A stretch of 64,000 nt of DNA from Cytobacillus oceanisediminis (GTDB taxonomy: Bacteria > Bacillota > Bacilli > Bacillales > Cytobacillaceae): contig NZ_VLKI01000015.1 of NCBI RefSeq assembly GCF_007830235.1, positions 1-64,000 on the forward strand, in the 5' to 3' direction. This document shows positions 40,522 to 49,500 of this stretch, one piece after another; position 1 is the stretch's first letter; the number at the start of each line of letters is the position of its first letter. Both the position numbers and the translations under genes were made by a program. The notes under the pieces were generated by a model. It did no database searches and was not told the DNA's origin. It saw nothing but the letters and a program-made list of their open reading frames with translations.

Positions 40522-40836
40522 ATGACGCCAAAAAGTGTGTTAAGCCCAAACACAAAGATCGTTCTCATAAAAGCTCCATGACGCCTAAATTAATGATTAG
40601 AATCCAAAAAACGTCTTCATGAAGGCTCCATGACGCCAAAATTAGTGATCAGAACCTAAAAAACGTCTTCATAAAGGCTCCCTGCCGCCAAAAAAAGTGA
40701 TCAGAACCTAAAAAACGTCTTCATGAAGGCTTCATGACGCCCAAAAAAGTGAACAGAGCTCATGAAACGTCTTCATAAAGGTTTCATGACGCCAAAAAAA
40801 GTGATCAGAACTTAAAAAACGTCTTCATTATTACCA
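40522..40836. repeat. 52-bp tandem array T4, six units
   Basis: Units starting CATGACGCC at 40577, 40629, (CCTGCCGCC) 40681, 40733 and 40785 are exactly 52 bp each, with a diverged first unit from 40522 (56 bp). A second constant block AAACGTCTTCAT sits about 34 bp into each unit. 52 is not divisible by three and no frame is conserved. Confidence 0.92.
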
Positions 40837-40933
40837 ATCAGCTAATTGAAAGTACTATGCCCCGAATTTTGCCTTAATTTGGCCCGCACATTCCTCCCTA
40901 TAGCGGACATCCTATAAAAAGGAGGTGTTAGTT

Positions 40934-41374
40934 ATGAAAAAACTTAGTGTTTTCATTCTGATGCTCGCATTTATGGCTGGCTGTGCCCAAGATCAGGGGA
41001 CAGAGAATGCTTATAACCAAGAGAGCAGGGATGGCACTTCATTTATAAACAACGATCTGGATCGCACAGAGGACAATGATACATTGGACAGGACTTTTAG
41101 CGGCGACCAGAACCCCAATTTTATTAATTTCGATGGCAAACGCCTGGACAACCAGGATGATATCAACCATGCGCGCAAGGTGATTGCCGCTAATGAAGGC
41201 TACCGCCCTGGTGCGGTTTGGGTAAATGGAGAAGATATGTGGGTAACAGCTTATCGAAAAGGCATGATGACCAATCAGGAAAAAATTGATGCCGAAGCGC
41301 AATTGCATAGAATGCTGATAAAAGCTCTTCCACGTTATCATATTGAAGTAAAAGTCCAGGAAGATCGCACGTAA
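40934..41374 (+). CDS. lipoprotein of the YhcN/YlaJ sporulation type
   Basis: 146 aa. Signal peptide MKKLSVFILMLAF with lipobox MAGC (Cys about residue 17), an Asp/Asn-rich linker, then a conserved-looking domain containing HARKVIAANEGYRPGAVWVNGEDMWV and LHRMLIKALPRYHIEVKV. This resembles the YhcN/YlaJ family, found in spore membranes or cortex. ATG 40934 lies 8 nt after AAAGGAGG. Lies between the 52-bp array and a shared terminator. Confidence 0.75.
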   Translation: MKKLSVFILMLAFMAGCAQDQGTENAYNQESRDGTSFINNDLDRTEDNDTLDRTFSGDQNPNFINFDGKRLDNQDDINHARKVIAANEGYRPGAVWVNGEDMWVTAYRKGMMTNQEKIDAEAQLHRMLIKALPRYHIEVKVQEDRT

Positions 41375-41402
41375 AATGCCCTGCTTTACAGGGCATTTTT
41401 TT
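41373..41402. terminator. bidirectional terminator
   Basis: AATGCCCTG / CAGGGCATT with T-runs on both strands, serving the lipoprotein gene (+) and the exporter gene (-), whose stop codon overlaps it. Confidence 0.85.
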
Positions 41403-42363
41403 ACGCAGCTTTTCTTTTTAAAATAACTTTGTTGGATGTTACATAACTATGAAGCACCATTCCGGCGATGACGAGTGCCATGCCGGTCAAGGAAACGCCT
41501 GAAGGAAGCGGGCTAGATAGCAGAACTACCTCGCCGGCGACAGCAAAAAGAACCTCCAGAGATTGGGTCGCTTCCACTGCACCTAATTTTTGCATATTGC
41601 CTCGAACAAGGTCGGTGGCTGCGAAAAACAATACGGTCGCAAATACACCGGAGAAAAGGGCGACCAAGCCGGATTGGATTACCTGGCCAGAACTTGGCAG
41701 TCCAGCAGAAGCAAGACCTGCTAAGGAAAGAATCAGCCAGAAGGGCAGACTGGCAATGGTCATGCCAAGCACCCGCTGGTAGGCATCAAGCCGGTTTTCG
41801 CAGACGTCCATCATTTTGCGGTTGCCTAATGGATAGGCGAAAGATGCTAAGATTAATGGAAGTACAACTAACAGGGTTTCGCGCCAGGAGATGGAGGAGG
41901 CGTGCTCCCATTGCATGACCGCAACTCCAAGCAGAATAATCGTGCTCATCATCAAGCCGCGATAGGGAATCTTGCCTCGTACCCGAACCATTCCATTTCC
42001 CGATTGATAGGCAACGTAAAAAAGAGGGGCCAGGAGTGAACCAGAAATAATCGTAATCTGCCAGGTACCGGCAATCAGCCATCCAGGTCCGTAGGCTGCA
42101 GCAAAGCATAATGGGGCATAGAATAGACCAAAGCCCACAAAGCTCCATAATAGCCACTGTCCGGGCGCTTTTTTCATTTCAGCTAAAAGCGGGCGCAAGT
42201 TCCCTCTAAAAGCCACAATTGCCACCAGCAGGGGAACCATAAAAAAATAGCGGAGCGACGCGCTCCAAAGCCAGCTGCCGCCATCCATTTCCATTGCGCG
42301 GTTCAATACGAACGTAAACGCAAAGAAGAATGCGGAGCAAACCCCTAATATAATTGCCTTCAA
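41401..42363 (-). CDS. EmrE-type multidrug resistance efflux transporter family protein
   Basis: 320 aa with about ten membrane helices, beginning MKAIILGVCSAFFFAFTFVLNRAME. It belongs to the larger two-repeat EmrE/DMT group. TTG start with AGGTGATC at good spacing. Lies 11 bp after, and same strand as, a GntR regulator, which probably controls it. Substrate unknown. Confidence 0.8.
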   Translation of the reverse strand: MKAIILGVCSAFFFAFTFVLNRAMEMDGGSWLWSASLRYFFMVPLLVAIVAFRGNLRPLLAEMKKAPGQWLLWSFVGFGLFYAPLCFAAAYGPGWLIAGTWQITIISGSLLAPLFYVAYQSGNGMVRVRGKIPYRGLMMSTIILLGVAVMQWEHASSISWRETLLVVLPLILASFAYPLGNRKMMDVCENRLDAYQRVLGMTIASLPFWLILSLAGLASAGLPSSGQVIQSGLVALFSGVFATVLFFAATDLVRGNMQKLGAVEATQSLEVLFAVAGEVVLLSSPLPSGVSLTGMALVIAGMVLHSYVTSNKVILKRKAA

Positions 42364-42374
42364 GCCAGATCACC

Positions 42375-43034
42375 TCATTTTCCTTTGCTTGTTAAAAGCT
42401 CTCCGAGACTCAGCCAGTTTTCCTCAACAAGCCTGGATGCCATATCCGCATTTCTTTGCCTGCTAACTTCAATAATCTTTTTATGCTGTTCAACAGATTT
42501 AAGCCCATTTAAAGACCCGAATTGGGCTATTTCCAGACGCTGAATCTTTGGTATGATTCTTTTTAAAGCCGAGATAATCTCTGGATTTTTTGCTGCCTGA
42601 AGATATATTTGGTGGAAAGCTTCATCAGCCTTGATCGCACCAATAAAGTCCTGTTGTTTCAAAGCAAGTTCCAGTTCTTCATTGGCTGATTCCAACAGGT
42701 CTAAATCTCTTTCAGCTAATTGTGGAATTGAGAGCCTGGCGCCCAATGCGTGCAAAGCAGCTGCTACTGTAAAAGCGTGGCTGGCCTCCTCTTCTTTTAA
42801 TGGTGTAACACGGGTAGAGGAGCCGGGAGTTGATTCAACAAGCCCTTCATCCTCAAGTCGCTTTAAAGCTTCCCTGACTGGAGTCCGGCTGATCCCGAAA
42901 TCCTCAGCAAGTTCCTTGTCATGAAGTCGCGCACCCGGTTCGAAATCAAGCTGGACAATACTGTTCTTTAGTGTTTCGTAAACTTCATCTCTTAGGGACA
43001 AACGTTTAATTGGAGTAAATTTTTTATTTTTCAT
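42375..43034 (-). CDS. GntR-family (FadR subfamily, FCD domain) regulator
   Basis: 219 aa. N-terminal winged helix (DEVYETLKNSIVQLDFEPGARLHDKELAEDFGISRTPVREALKRLEDEGLVE, ~14-66) and an all-helical FCD ligand domain with DEAFHQIY. No good SD is visible before ATG 43034. A palindrome just upstream is a likely autoregulatory operator. Forms an operon with the exporter gene. Confidence 0.88.
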   Translation of the reverse strand: MKNKKFTPIKRLSLRDEVYETLKNSIVQLDFEPGARLHDKELAEDFGISRTPVREALKRLEDEGLVESTPGSSTRVTPLKEEEASHAFTVAAALHALGARLSIPQLAERDLDLLESANEELELALKQQDFIGAIKADEAFHQIYLQAAKNPEIISALKRIIPKIQRLEIAQFGSLNGLKSVEQHKKIIEVSRQRNADMASRLVEENWLSLGELLTSKGK

Positions 43035-43043
43035 AAAACCAAT

Positions 43044-43054
43044 ATATCGGATAT
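43044..43054. promoter_or_regulatory. candidate GntR operator
   Basis: ATATC-G-GATAT, an 11-bp perfect palindrome, 10 bp upstream of the gntR start codon. Confidence 0.4.
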
Positions 43055-43126
43055 CACAAAAACAGGCAATGACTTTTCAGAAAATTTCTTTCGCCAGCAG
43101 GACAGCATCCATATTCGCGATTGGTT

Positions 43127-43155
43127 TTGACTGCAACTATCACCTATACTATAAT
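43127..43155 (+). promoter_or_regulatory. sigma-A promoter of prfA
   Basis: TTGACT (43127-43132), 17-nt spacer, TATAAT (43150-43155). Confidence 0.8.
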
Positions 43156-43250
43156 TAGAATGTTATGGAGTTACGGATGTAAATTTATTTTTAAAATATA
43201 TTCCGCTGGCTAAAGTCCGGCGGCTAATGGATAAAATGAGGTGAATGGCT

Positions 43251-44324
43251 GTGTTTGATCGTCTTCAATCTGTAGAGGACCGTTATGAAAGACTAAATGA
43301 GCTTTTGAGCGATCCGGAAATTGTCAATGATCCAAAAAAGCTGCGTGAATATTCAAAGGAACAGTCTGATATTCAGGAAACTGTTGACACATATCGAGAA
43401 TATAAAGAAGTGAAAGAACAATACCAGGATGCGCGTGCTATGCTGGAAGAAAAGCTTGATGCGGAAATGCGCGAAATGGTAAAAGAAGAGTTGGATGAGC
43501 TTGAGGAAAGAAAAGAGGACCTGGAAGCCCGCCTGAAAATCCTTCTTATTCCTAAAGACCCTAATGATGATAAGAACGTTATTATGGAAATCCGCGGAGC
43601 GGCCGGCGGTGACGAGGCAGCTTTATTTGCAGGCGACTTATATCGTATGTACAGCCGCTATGCCGAGGCGCAGGGCTGGAAGATCGACGTTATTGAAGCC
43701 AGCTCCACAGGTGTTGGCGGATATAAGGAAATCATTTTTATGATCAACGGAAATGGCGCATATTCCAAACTTAAGTTTGAAAACGGCGCACACCGTGTTC
43801 AGCGTGTTCCGGAAACAGAATCTGGCGGGCGTATCCACACTTCTACTGCAACTGTTGCTGTTCTTCCTGAAGCAGAAGAAGTCGAAATTGATATTCATGA
43901 AAAAGATATACGTGTAGATACATTCGCATCAAGCGGACCGGGCGGACAGAGTGTTAACACCACCATGTCAGCCGTGCGTTTAACTCACTTGCCGACTGGT
44001 ACGGTTGTATCCTGCCAGGATGAAAAATCACAGATCAAGAATAAGGAAAAAGCGATGAAGGTCCTTCGTGCACGTGTGTATGATAAATTCCAGCAGGAAG
44101 CACAGGCTGAGTACGATCAGCAGCGTAAATCTGCTGTTGGAACAGGTGACCGTTCAGAACGTATCCGTACGTACAACTTCCCGCAAAACCGTGTAACCGA
44201 TCACCGCATTGGCTTAACGATCCAAAAGCTTGATCAAATTCTTCAAGGTAAACTAGATGAAGTCATTGACGCGCTAATCGTTGAAGAGCAATCTGCGAAA
44301 CTGGACAGTGCATCCAATGAGTAA
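43251..44324 (+). CDS. prfA: peptide chain release factor 1
   Basis: 357 aa. Reads UAA/UAG and releases the finished peptide. PET codon-recognition motif in [10 protein letters not shown] (~187) and catalytic GGQ in [10 protein letters not shown] (~230). GTG 43251 ([13 protein letters not shown]) is 9 nt after GAGG and matches the family start; ATG 43245 is too close to the SD. Overlaps prmC, whose product methylates the GGQ glutamine. Confidence 0.96.
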   Translation: MFDRLQSVEDRYERLNELLSDPEIVNDPKKLREYSKEQSDIQETVDTYREYKEVKEQYQDARAMLEEKLDAEMREMVKEELDELEERKEDLEARLKILLIPKDPNDDKNVIMEIRGAAGGDEAALFAGDLYRMYSRYAEAQGWKIDVIEASSTGVGGYKEIIFMINGNGAYSKLKFENGAHRVQRVPETESGGRIHTSTATVAVLPEAEEVEIDIHEKDIRVDTFASSGPGGQSVNTTMSAVRLTHLPTGTVVSCQDEKSQIKNKEKAMKVLRARVYDKFQQEAQAEYDQQRKSAVGTGDRSERIRTYNFPQNRVTDHRIGLTIQKLDQILQGKLDEVIDALIVEEQSAKLDSASNE

Positions 44325-45186
44325 TCCAACCATGAAAGTATATGAAGCCCTCAATTGGGCTTCTTCTTTTTTAAAAAAGGCGAACCGCGATGAAAATGCC
44401 GGCGAGTTATTATTGCAGCACTTTATGCAAATGGGCAGAGCGAGCTTTTTGGCAAATTTACGCGAAAATTTGCAGCCCGAGATCCTGGAGGTCTTTCAGG
44501 AGGCTGTACATGCTCACGCCGCGGGACAGCCTGTGCAATATATTATTGGTTCTGAAGAATTTTATGGGCGGACTTTCCTAGTGAATGAGGATGTACTTAT
44601 TCCAAGGCCGGAAACGGAAGAGCTTGTGTATCATGCCCTGCAAAGGATCCCGAAGTTGTTTGGAGATGCTGATGGACTCCAATTAGCGGATATAGGTACA
44701 GGCAGCGGAGCGATTGCAGTCACTATGAAGCTTGAGAAGCCAGAACTACATGTAGCAGCAACAGATATTTACGGCCCGACACTGCAGTTGGCAAAGGAAA
44801 ATGCAGAGCAGAATGGCGCTGACATTGAATTTGTGCATGGGGATCTTCTGCAGCCATTTATTTCTCAGGGAAAGCGGTTTGATATCATCCTATCAAATCC
44901 TCCTTATATTCCTGAGAGGGACGTAGAATGGATGTCAGACGTTGTCACCAAGCACGAACCACATCGTGCTCTATTTGCCGGAGAAGATGGCCTCGATCTG
45001 TACAGGCGTTTCATGGAGGAACTGCCAGCCGTCCTAAACGGGCGGGCCATCGTAGGCTTAGAAGTAGGCACCGGCCAAAGCGAAGCCGTCTCCTCACTTC
45101 TGCAGCAAACCTTCCCACATGCAAAAGTAGAAACAATCTTTGACATCAACGGTAAAGACCGCATGGTATTTGCAGAAATAGGATAA
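44317..45186 (+). CDS. prmC: release factor glutamine methyltransferase
   Basis: 289 aa. N5-methylates the GGQ glutamine of release factors using S-adenosylmethionine. N-terminal helical domain, AdoMet loop [10 protein letters not shown] (~125) and catalytic NPPY (~195). Start ATG 44317 overlaps the prfA stop by 8 nt, consistent with translational coupling; ATG 44332 is the alternative. Confidence 0.94.
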   Translation: MSNPTMKVYEALNWASSFLKKANRDENAGELLLQHFMQMGRASFLANLRENLQPEILEVFQEAVHAHAAGQPVQYIIGSEEFYGRTFLVNEDVLIPRPETEELVYHALQRIPKLFGDADGLQLADIGTGSGAIAVTMKLEKPELHVAATDIYGPTLQLAKENAEQNGADIEFVHGDLLQPFISQGKRFDIILSNPPYIPERDVEWMSDVVTKHEPHRALFAGEDGLDLYRRFMEELPAVLNGRAIVGLEVGTGQSEAVSSLLQQTFPHAKVETIFDINGKDRMVFAEIG

Positions 45187-45212
45187 AAAATCGCCGGGTG
45201 GCGGTTTTTTTA
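45187..45212 (+). terminator. terminator of prfA-prmC
   Basis: Short CGCC-GGGT-GGCG stem followed by TTTTTTT. Directly followed by R3 copy B. Confidence 0.65.
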
Positions 45213-45214
45213 TT

Positions 45215-45243
45215 GGTACCAGGTACCACCCGAATTTTGTCGA
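45215..45243 (-). repeat. R3 dispersed GGTACC repeat, copy B
   Basis: 29 bp starting GGTACCAGGTACCACCC and ending GAATTTTGTCGA; identical to copy C at 49385 and inverted relative to copy A. Confidence 0.8.
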
Positions 45244-45298
45244 TTTTTATAGGTTGTTAGAGAAGAAAATGTTATTAGGAATTTTTTTAATTTTAATA

Positions 45299-45328
45299 GT
45301 TTAAGAATCTGGCATCCTGTCCACAATG
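45299..45328 (+). promoter_or_regulatory. possible sigma-F promoter of spoIIR
   Basis: GTTTA (45299-45303), 15-nt spacer, GTCCACAATG, matching the sigma-F pattern in GTTTA and AnAnT. spoIIR is a known early forespore gene. Confidence 0.5.
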
Positions 45329-45356
45329 AGGATAGTGAAGGGACGGTGTCGGAGAG

Positions 45357-46049
45357 ATGAAAACAAAAACGATTGTGAAATTATATGTGTTGATTTTATC
45401 CTTGGGAACGATTCTAAGTTTATATATACCAAAAACAGAAGTGACGGCAGATGAACCGATGGTGATTCCAAGCGAGGCAATCAGGCTTCGAATTCTGGCT
45501 AACAGTGATGATGAAGAGGACCAGGAACTTAAGAGAAAAGTTAGAGACGCTGTAAACGAAGAGATTACAGAGTGGGTTGCAGAGTTAACATCGATAGAAG
45601 ATGCCCGAAACTTGATTCAGTCCAGATTGCCAGAGATTCAAAAGATTGCAGAAGAAGTTGTTGAGGGAGAAGGATTTGACCAGAAAGTAAATACGGATTT
45701 TGGAAAAGTAAGTTTTCCTACAAAGCTATACGGCCAGTTTTTATATCCCGCCGGTGAGTATGAAGCGATTTTAATTACACTGGGTGAAGGCAAAGGGGCC
45801 AACTGGTGGTGTGTGTTATTCCCTCCTCTATGCTTCTTAGATTTTTCAAACGGTGTGGCTGTAAGTGAAGGTTTTGAAGAAGGTGAAAAAAAGGGAGACG
45901 TTAAAGCAGAGAAAGAGGTAGCTGCTGCTGGCACAGATTCGAAAAAAGAGCCAAAGGAAGATACACCTCCTGTTTATACAGAAGAAGATGAACAGCCTGT
46001 AGAGGTAAAATTCTTTTTAGTAGAAATATGGGAGAAAATCTTCGGATAA
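45357..46049 (+). CDS. spoIIR: stage II sporulation protein R
   Basis: 230 aa secreted forespore signal that activates SpoIIGA, which cleaves pro-sigma-E in the mother cell. N-terminal signal/anchor (KLYVLILSLGTILSLYIP). Conserved core AIRLRILANSDDEEDQ to KVSFPTKLYGQFLYPAGEYEA and WWCVLFPPLCFLDFS. Lys/Glu-rich C-terminus ending VKFFLVEIWEKIFG. SD is unusual (GGAGAG touching ATG, with a GGGACGGTG further up). Confidence 0.95.
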   Translation: MKTKTIVKLYVLILSLGTILSLYIPKTEVTADEPMVIPSEAIRLRILANSDDEEDQELKRKVRDAVNEEITEWVAELTSIEDARNLIQSRLPEIQKIAEEVVEGEGFDQKVNTDFGKVSFPTKLYGQFLYPAGEYEAILITLGEGKGANWWCVLFPPLCFLDFSNGVAVSEGFEEGEKKGDVKAEKEVAAAGTDSKKEPKEDTPPVYTEEDEQPVEVKFFLVEIWEKIFG

Positions 46050-46084
46050 AGACTTGCTGTGACGGCAAGTCTTTTCTTTTTTAG
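46050..46084 (+). terminator. terminator of spoIIR
   Basis: AGACTTGC / GCAAGTCT stem followed by TTTTCTTTTTT. Confidence 0.9.
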
Positions 46085-46149
46085 AATCATTTTAGAAGCT
46101 GGAAAAAATATTACAATTAAGACAAGGTGTTAACATCTTCTTTTCATAC

Positions 46150-46174
46150 GTTTGATTCTATCAAAAACGGATAT
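46150..46174 (+). promoter_or_regulatory. sigma-B promoter
   Basis: GTTTGA (46150-46155), 13-nt spacer, GGATAT (46169-46174), close to GTTTAA-N12-14-GGGWAW. It fits general-stress control of the gsiB-like gene. Confidence 0.7.
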
Positions 46175-46222
46175 TTAAAGTAGTGTAACAACAAAACATA
46201 AACAAAAAGGAGATGAAAGATA

Positions 46223-46603
46223 ATGGCTAAAAACAACAATAATAACAACGATAAAATGTCTCGTGAGGAAAGAGGACGTATGGGCGGAGAAGCTACTAGC
46301 CGCAACCATGATAAAGAATTCTATCAGGAAATTGGCTCAAAAGGCGGAGAAGCTACAAGCCAAAACCATGATAAGGACTTCTATCAGGAAATTGGCCAAA
46401 AAGGCGGAGAAGCGACAGCTGAGAGCCATGATAGTGAATTCTATCAGGAAATAGGACAAAAAGGCGGAGAGGCAACAGCTGAAAGCCATGACAAAGAATT
46501 CTATCAAGAAATAGGAAGAAAAGGCGGAGAAGCAACAAGTGAAAACCACGACCGCGATTTCTACGAAGAAATCGGCCGTAAAGGCGGCAACTCTAACGAC
46601 TAA
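46223..46603 (+). CDS. gsiB: GsiB-like general stress protein (KGG repeats)
   Basis: 126 aa, very hydrophilic, made of five tandem 20-residue repeats of the form KGGEATAESHDKEFYQEIGx (Pfam KGG type). The DNA therefore shows a 60-bp period. This resembles plant LEA proteins, and in B. subtilis GsiB is a sigma-B-dependent desiccation/glucose-starvation protein. A sigma-B-type promoter lies 49 bp upstream. SD AAGGAGATG. Confidence 0.9.
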   Translation: MAKNNNNNNDKMSREERGRMGGEATSRNHDKEFYQEIGSKGGEATSQNHDKDFYQEIGQKGGEATAESHDSEFYQEIGQKGGEATAESHDKEFYQEIGRKGGEATSENHDRDFYEEIGRKGGNSND

Positions 46604-46640
46604 TTATTTACCTGAAAAATTCAATACGATTTTAAAATAG

Positions 46641-46680
46641 ACACGGCAGCGGATAATGACAGCTGCCGTGTTTTTGTTTT
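46641..46680 (+). terminator. terminator of gsiB-like gene
   Basis: ACACGGCAGC / GCTGCCGTGT 10-bp stem then TTTTG TTTT. Confidence 0.9.
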
Positions 46681-46766
46681 ATTGTTGCAGTCTAGTATTT
46701 TTCTTGTTCTACTTTTTCTATTTTTTCATATTCATAGAATGACAATAACAAAAATGGGGTGAAGAA

Positions 46767-47213
46767 ATGGAAACAGGTGTAGTACGATGTGCACAATTGG
46801 AAGATGCGGATAGACTGACAGCATTTTTGGAAGCGGCTAATTTAAGCACGGATGGGATTAAGGATGCGATTGAATATTTTTTGATTATGGAGAATGAATC
46901 GGGGGATATTAAAGCTACCCTGGGAATTGAGCCCCATGGAGAAGTAGGTTTGTTGAGGTCGCTTGTTATGTCAGCTTCCGCATCTGAAAAAGATTTATTC
47001 GTCCTTTTCGAGCAAATATTAATCTTAGCAAGGGATCGAAACCTCCATTCATTATATCTCGCTTCAAATAAAAGAAACTCACTAGATTTTTTCCGTTTGC
47101 TTGGATTCAAACAGGAGGAAACAAAGCAACTGCCAGAAGTTTTATTTGAATCAGATCACGTAAAACATATTCTGACTGTGGATAACTCTTTCTTTTTGAA
47201 ATTATCCATGTGA
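46767..47213 (+). CDS. ywlB: GNAT-type N-acetyltransferase YwlB
   Basis: 148 aa acetyltransferase fold. Strand 4 LRSLVMSAS is followed by the CoA-binding region, and the C-terminal NSLDFFRLLGFKQEE is typical of GNAT proteins. The canonical RxxGxG pyrophosphate loop is weak, replaced by ASASEKDLF, so activity may be altered. Same neighbour (ywlC/tsaC) as in B. subtilis. SD GGGGTGA. Confidence 0.75.
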   Translation: METGVVRCAQLEDADRLTAFLEAANLSTDGIKDAIEYFLIMENESGDIKATLGIEPHGEVGLLRSLVMSASASEKDLFVLFEQILILARDRNLHSLYLASNKRNSLDFFRLLGFKQEETKQLPEVLFESDHVKHILTVDNSFFLKLSM

Positions 47214-47448
47214 ATTGTGGGTATGTTGCCAAAGTTATACACAAAATCGCATTATTTATACACAATTTGTGGATAAAACTTGAGTTATCCTCTATCTTCT
47301 ACTATACTTTCCAAAGTGATGTTCAAAAAAATGTCGAAAACAAAGGAATTTTGACAGCTAAAAAACATTTTTTATGAAGGTGGATAACAATGATTACTAA
47401 AAGATGGTCGGTGGATAACAATGTGGATAAAGGAGAAAGTTACCCACA
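47177..47448. promoter_or_regulatory. DnaA-box cluster across the ywlB-tsaC junction
   Basis: Perfect TTATCCACA boxes (either strand) at 47177-47185, 47268-47276 and 47422-47430. 8/9 boxes at 47235-47243, 47256-47264, 47379-47387, 47410-47418 and 47440-47448: eight in 272 bp. One covers the tsaC SD (AAGGTGGATAAC) and three lie in its first 20 codons. A further perfect box is at 47750-47758. Confidence 0.85.
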
Positions 47449-48430
47449 GCTTTCACAGGCTGCCGATCTTTTAAAAAATAATGAAGTGGTAGCTTTCCCG
47501 ACTGAAACGGTATATGGTTTAGGCGGGAATGCGGAAAATGATGATGCGGTAAGGAAAATCTTTGGAGCAAAAGGACGTCCAAGCGATAATCCCCTTATTA
47601 TCCACATCGCTCAACAAAGGCAGCTGAACGCCTTTGTAGAGGAAATACCTGAGAAGGCGCAGGCGCTTATGGAGAGTTTTTGGCCGGGACCGTTAACACT
47701 TATTTTTAATATGAAGAAAGGCGTTCTTTCAGATTTCGCCACAGCAGGGTTATCCACAGTCGCAGTCAGGATGCCAGATCACCCTGTGGCACTTGCGTTA
47801 TTGGAAAAAACGAGGCTTCCCATTGCAGCTCCAAGTGCTAATCGGTCTGGAAGACCAAGTCCAACGACAGCTGACCATGTTTGGGAAGACCTGAATGGCC
47901 GGATTGCCGGCATTGTGAATGGAGGTCCGACAGGTGTTGGTGTTGAATCGACTGTACTGGATTGCACAGGTGAAGTACCGGTCATCTTGAGGCCGGGCGG
48001 TATCACAAAGGAACAGCTTGAAGCGGTTGTTGGCGAGATTAGTGTTGATCCTGCATTAACCGATGAGGAACAGGCACCGAAATCTCCTGGAATGAAGTAT
48101 CGCCATTACGCACCGGATGCGCCTCTTTATTTAGTAGAGGGAACTCGAGAAGACATTCAGCGGCTTGTTGATGAAAAAAAGCAGGAAGGACTTTCTGTGG
48201 GAGTTTTAACAACAGCTGAAAACGAAGGATTTTACCAGGCGAATTATGTATTTGCTTGCGGGCAGCGCGAATTTCTTGAGACTGTCGCAAGCTCGCTATA
48301 TAAAGCTTTAAGGCATTTTAATAATACTGATGCTGATATTATTTTCAGTGAAATGTTTCCGAACGAAGGCGTAGGCCACGCCATCATGAACCGGCTGATG
48401 AAAGCAGCAGGCCATCGGGTCATTAGCTGA
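47390..48430 (+). CDS. tsaC: L-threonylcarbamoyladenylate synthase (Sua5/YwlC)
   Basis: 346 aa. Makes threonylcarbamoyl-AMP from threonine, bicarbonate and ATP for the t6A37 modification of ANN-reading tRNAs. YrdC domain (VVAFPTETVYGLGGNA ~30, KGRPSDNPLIIHI ~64, SANRSGRPSPTT) plus C-terminal Sua5 domain after a linker (PGMKYRHYAPDAPLYLVEG). The N-terminal codons are built from DnaA boxes (SVDNNVDKGESYPQ), so DnaA may influence its expression. Confidence 0.95.
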   Translation: MITKRWSVDNNVDKGESYPQLSQAADLLKNNEVVAFPTETVYGLGGNAENDDAVRKIFGAKGRPSDNPLIIHIAQQRQLNAFVEEIPEKAQALMESFWPGPLTLIFNMKKGVLSDFATAGLSTVAVRMPDHPVALALLEKTRLPIAAPSANRSGRPSPTTADHVWEDLNGRIAGIVNGGPTGVGVESTVLDCTGEVPVILRPGGITKEQLEAVVGEISVDPALTDEEQAPKSPGMKYRHYAPDAPLYLVEGTREDIQRLVDEKKQEGLSVGVLTTAENEGFYQANYVFACGQREFLETVASSLYKALRHFNNTDADIIFSEMFPNEGVGHAIMNRLMKAAGHRVIS

Positions 48431-48444
48431 TTATATAGAAGAAG

Positions 48445-48471
48445 AGCCGTTTCGGAAAGGGACGGCTTTTT
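48445..48471 (+). terminator. terminator of tsaC
   Basis: AGCCGT / ACGGCT stem, extended by G-T pairs, followed by TTTTT. Confidence 0.75.
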
Positions 48472-48812
48472 GCGTTGAGTTGGAAAAAAACCTATCAGAC
48501 CGGGAAGTCGTGCATAAAAAAGAAAAGTTGATCGGTAAATTATAAAAGTGATATAAAAATTAAAAGTTGCTCTATAATCCTTAAAAAATGAAACAATAAA
48601 ACGAAAAAATACCATAAAATCTCCTATCTTTCAGATAGGTATATAAAAACAGGCTATATTGAATTCAAAAATCAAACAAAATAAACAAAAAACCTAAACT
48701 TAGACTCAAAGGTTATGAACCAGCCAGCCGAAGATTTTCAAAAAATAGAATGGCATTCTAAAACCGTTTGGACGTGCATATGCTGAATTAGCAAGTCCAA
48801 GGGGGCGGAAAA
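48472..48812. other. AT-rich leader region of mntP
   Basis: No gene seen. Holds a small hairpin CCTATCT / AGATAGG (about 48627-48643). A second, TTGGAC / GTCCAA (about 48768-48802), ends just before the mntP SD (AAGGGGGCGG) and could modulate translation. I could not fit the yybP-ykoY manganese riboswitch consensus. Confidence 0.4.
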
Positions 48813-49364
48813 ATGTCAGCGATGATAGGAGAAATACTAACACTGGCTTTAATGGCATTCGCGTTGGGGATGGATGCCTTTTCGGTCGGCCTGGGCATGG
48901 GAATGTACAGACTCGGCCTCAGGCAAATTTTCAAAATCGGGATTACAATCGGACTTTTCCATGTGTGGATGCCCTTGCTGGGAATGATCGCAGGCAGATT
49001 CCTTTCAAATACATTCGGGGCTATTGCCGGCTATGTTGGCGGAGGATTGCTCCTTTTATTAGGCGTGCAAATGATGTGGTCAAGCTTCAGGGAGGATGAA
49101 GATAGCCTGATTACACCAGTGGGTCTGGGGTTGCTTCTTTTTGCTCTGAGCGTAAGCCTTGATAGCTTCTCCGTCGGGCTCAGTCTCGGAATCTACGGTG
49201 CGAAAACCCTTCTGGTGCTGACATTATTCGGAATCGGTGCTACCGCATTAACCTGGGCAGGGCTTCTCACAGGCAGAAAAGTCAAGGGATGGATGGGCTC
49301 CTACAGCGAAGCCCTTGGCGGGGCTATCCTGCTCGCGTTTGGAGTGAAATTGCTGTTTTTATAA
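48813..49364 (+). CDS. mntP: putative manganese efflux pump MntP
   Basis: 183 aa with six membrane helices in two inverted repeats. Each carries the family motif: [12 protein letters not shown] (helix 1, ~20) and [12 protein letters not shown] (helix 4, ~113), whose Asp residues bind metal. B. subtilis YwlD occupies the same place. SD AAGGGGGCGG. The second ATG at 48822 is a possible start. Confidence 0.92.
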   Translation: MSAMIGEILTLALMAFALGMDAFSVGLGMGMYRLGLRQIFKIGITIGLFHVWMPLLGMIAGRFLSNTFGAIAGYVGGGLLLLLGVQMMWSSFREDEDSLITPVGLGLLLFALSVSLDSFSVGLSLGIYGAKTLLVLTLFGIGATALTWAGLLTGRKVKGWMGSYSEALGGAILLAFGVKLLFL

Positions 49365-49384
49365 AAGGTAGAGGTACCAGTAGA

Positions 49385-49414
49385 GGTACCAGGTACCACC
49401 CGAATTTTGTCGAA
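49385..49414 (-). repeat. R3 dispersed GGTACC repeat, copy C
   Basis: Same 29 bp as copy B, preceded by an extra GAGGTACCAGTA. Confidence 0.8.
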
Positions 49415-49468
49415 TGCAGTAGCAGCCAGTCTTGCCGGTGTTTAAATGTTAATAATTTGTGAAAAATG

Positions 49469-49500
49469 AAAAGGGTACCTGTCACCCTTTTTCTTTTTTT
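49469..49500 (+). terminator. terminator downstream of mntP
   Basis: AAAAGGGT-ACCTGTC-ACCCTTTT stem followed by TCTTTTTTT. The loop carries part of the R3 signature (GGTACCTGTCACC). Confidence 0.8.

Noticed and set aside
46263..46454. Second reading frame and minus-strand ORFs over the gsiB-like gene
   Set aside because: They mirror the 60-bp periodicity of the real gene; no SD.
48472..48812. yybP-ykoY manganese riboswitch in front of mntP
   Set aside because: The conserved junction sequences of that class could not be found; only simple hairpins are visible. An Infernal search would settle it.
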